From a bacterium (GTDB taxonomy: Bacteria > UBP13 > UBA5359): a DNA stretch of 5,753 nucleotides. The notes under the pieces were generated by a model, which was not told the DNA's origin, did not search any database, and worked only from the letters and a program-made list of their open reading frames with translations. Location: contig JAQVUQ010000191.1 in NCBI GenBank assembly GCA_028699365.1, positions 1-5,753 on the forward strand, given 5' to 3'. The position numbers and the translations under genes are program-made. Shown here piece by piece: positions 4,752 through 5,753 of this stretch. Position 1 is the stretch's first letter. Each line of letters opens with the position of its first letter.

Positions 4752-5696
4752 CTAGCCGCGTATCAACATTGCGGTCTGACTTGCAAAGAAGATTGCGTAG
4801 AGCAAAACAATTACAGCACCCTGATAGCGTGACAGGCACTTCCCTTGCTTGCGGAAAAGCATTATCGTTGCAAACATTATAAGCATTGTGATTATCAGAA
4901 GATAGTAAGAAGTGTCAAGGTTTACATTGATACTCCTTATAGAAGAAAAGAGGCCGATTATAAGAACATTTGCCAGAGCGGAGCCGGTGATTCCCCCCAG
5001 AGACAGCTCTCCCGCTCCCCCGATGCTTGATTTGAGTGCTATGGTCAGCTCAGGGAGATTGGTCCCAAGCGACAGGATAATCAAGCCGGTGACAAACTGT
5101 GACAGCCTGTAATTGCTGATCAGAATAATGATCAGGCGCACAATAGCATCGGCCAGTATGATTACCGCTATCGTTCCGATAATCGCCAGGAAATAGTTTC
5201 TGGCGGCTTTTCCGGTCAGCACCGTTGTTCCAACCGCTTCTTTGCGGTGTCGACGATAAAGATACGACAGAAGCGTCAGGTAAGAGACCAGCAGAATGAA
5301 TCCGTCGGATATATCGAAAACGCCGTCCAGGCTCAGGAGGAGCGGCAGGACCATATAGGCAAAGGCGGCCAGCATACTTCCGGTATCTATGTCCATAGAC
5401 ACGCCGTCTCTGCCGCCGCCCAGAAAGACACTAGTCCCCAGAACCAGGCCGAACAGGACGACAATACCTCCCAGCAGATTGCCTATGGACAGGAGCGGAA
5501 CTCCGTCTATAAACGCGTTTATGGCTACTACAAGCTCCGGGAGGGAAGTAAACAATCCCAGCAGAATTCCGAAGATAAAGACCCTGGCACCGTGAGAGCC
5601 GGATGCTTCCTTAACGCTGCCTGTTATAAGATCCGCTGCCTTTCCCAGAAGATAAAAGAGAATAACAATGACTACGACAATGAAGGAATTGGGCAT
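4752..5696 (-). CDS. CaCA-family Na+/Ca2+ exchanger-like membrane protein
   Basis: A 314-residue integral membrane protein, expected to exchange Ca2+ (or another cation) for Na+ or H+ across the cytoplasmic membrane. About ten hydrophobic segments are visible, roughly 5-22, 38-60, 66-92, 106-124, 130-147, 166-192, 199-222, 230-250, 262-280 and 289-310. A basic loop at 148-166 joins the two halves. The duplicated alpha repeats are clear: LFTSLPEL at 48-55 with GNLLGG at 72-77, and LGTNLPEL at 210-217 with GGITGSALAN at 234-243. The acidic residues Glu54 and Glu216 that coordinate the cation in this family are present. The second motif of each repeat departs from the usual GNxxGSN, so the ion carried is uncertain. 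The ATG at 5696 has GGAG at 5706-5703, 6 nt upstream. Length is typical for bacterial members and there is no sign of truncation. It is probably a resident chromosomal gene bordering the mobile cassette. Its promoter, or an upstream operon partner, lies beyond the right edge. Confidence 0.9.
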   Translation of the reverse strand: MPNSFIVVVIVILFYLLGKAADLITGSVKEASGSHGARVFIFGILLGLFTSLPELVVAINAFIDGVPLLSIGNLLGGIVVLFGLVLGTSVFLGGGRDGVSMDIDTGSMLAAFAYMVLPLLLSLDGVFDISDGFILLVSYLTLLSYLYRRHRKEAVGTTVLTGKAARNYFLAIIGTIAVIILADAIVRLIIILISNYRLSQFVTGLIILSLGTNLPELTIALKSSIGGAGELSLGGITGSALANVLIIGLFSSIRSINVNLDTSYYLLIITMLIMFATIMLFRKQGKCLSRYQGAVIVLLYAIFFASQTAMLIRG

Positions 5697-5753
5697 TTCA
5701 TACTCCGATCATCAATGGATACCGGATATGAAGTGCCGCATTCTTTGTGCCAA

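Noticed and set aside
5697-5753. End of another minus-strand gene upstream of the exchanger
   Set aside because: All three frames stay open for part of this short stretch; too little sequence remains to choose one.
1-5753. CRISPR array or tRNA/rRNA gene
   Set aside because: No regularly spaced repeats, cloverleaf or rRNA-like segment seen on either strand.

Overview
The window holds four substantial genes, the tail of a fifth, and two informative non-coding stretches. It comes from a bacterium with ordinary stop usage (TGA ends several genes), Shine-Dalgarno-like sites and sigma70-like promoters. The type IV secretion ATPase tail at the left edge and the short Na+/Ca2+ exchanger-like protein at the right edge both resemble proteins I associate with Candidate Phyla Radiation (Patescibacteria) genomes. 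That placement comes from remembered family resemblance and should be held loosely; another uncultured bacterial lineage is possible.

Layout, left to right. Positions 1-219 (+) hold the C-terminal end of a VirD4/TraD-like or DUF87-like DNA-pumping ATPase. Positions 220-598 hold no convincing gene but are rich in inverted repeats. They include a strong imperfect hairpin and an 11-bp long-range stem that together look like a short structured RNA, better paired on the minus strand. Positions 599-2915 (-) form a tight two-gene operon: an upstream ParB/Srx-fold protein with a helical C-terminal region, then a D12-class DNA adenine methyltransferase. Positions 2916-3200 are a divergent control region with one good promoter on each strand and a palindrome between them. 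Positions 3201-4700 (+) encode a large serine recombinase. Positions 4752-5696 (-) encode a CaCA-family cation exchanger, converging on the recombinase.

Interpretation. The methyltransferase/ParB pair looks more AT-rich in sampled lines than the recombinase and exchanger. It is transcribed divergently from the recombinase and lies between a DNA-transfer gene and a housekeeping-type transporter. The simplest reading is a small mobile cassette: the recombinase provides integration and excision, and the methyltransferase plus ParB-like protein form a DNA-modification cargo. That cargo could serve in defence, anti-restriction or element maintenance. The ParB-like/D12 pair and the possible small RNA behind it are the best candidates for something undescribed. 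No attachment site could be fixed from this sequence alone.
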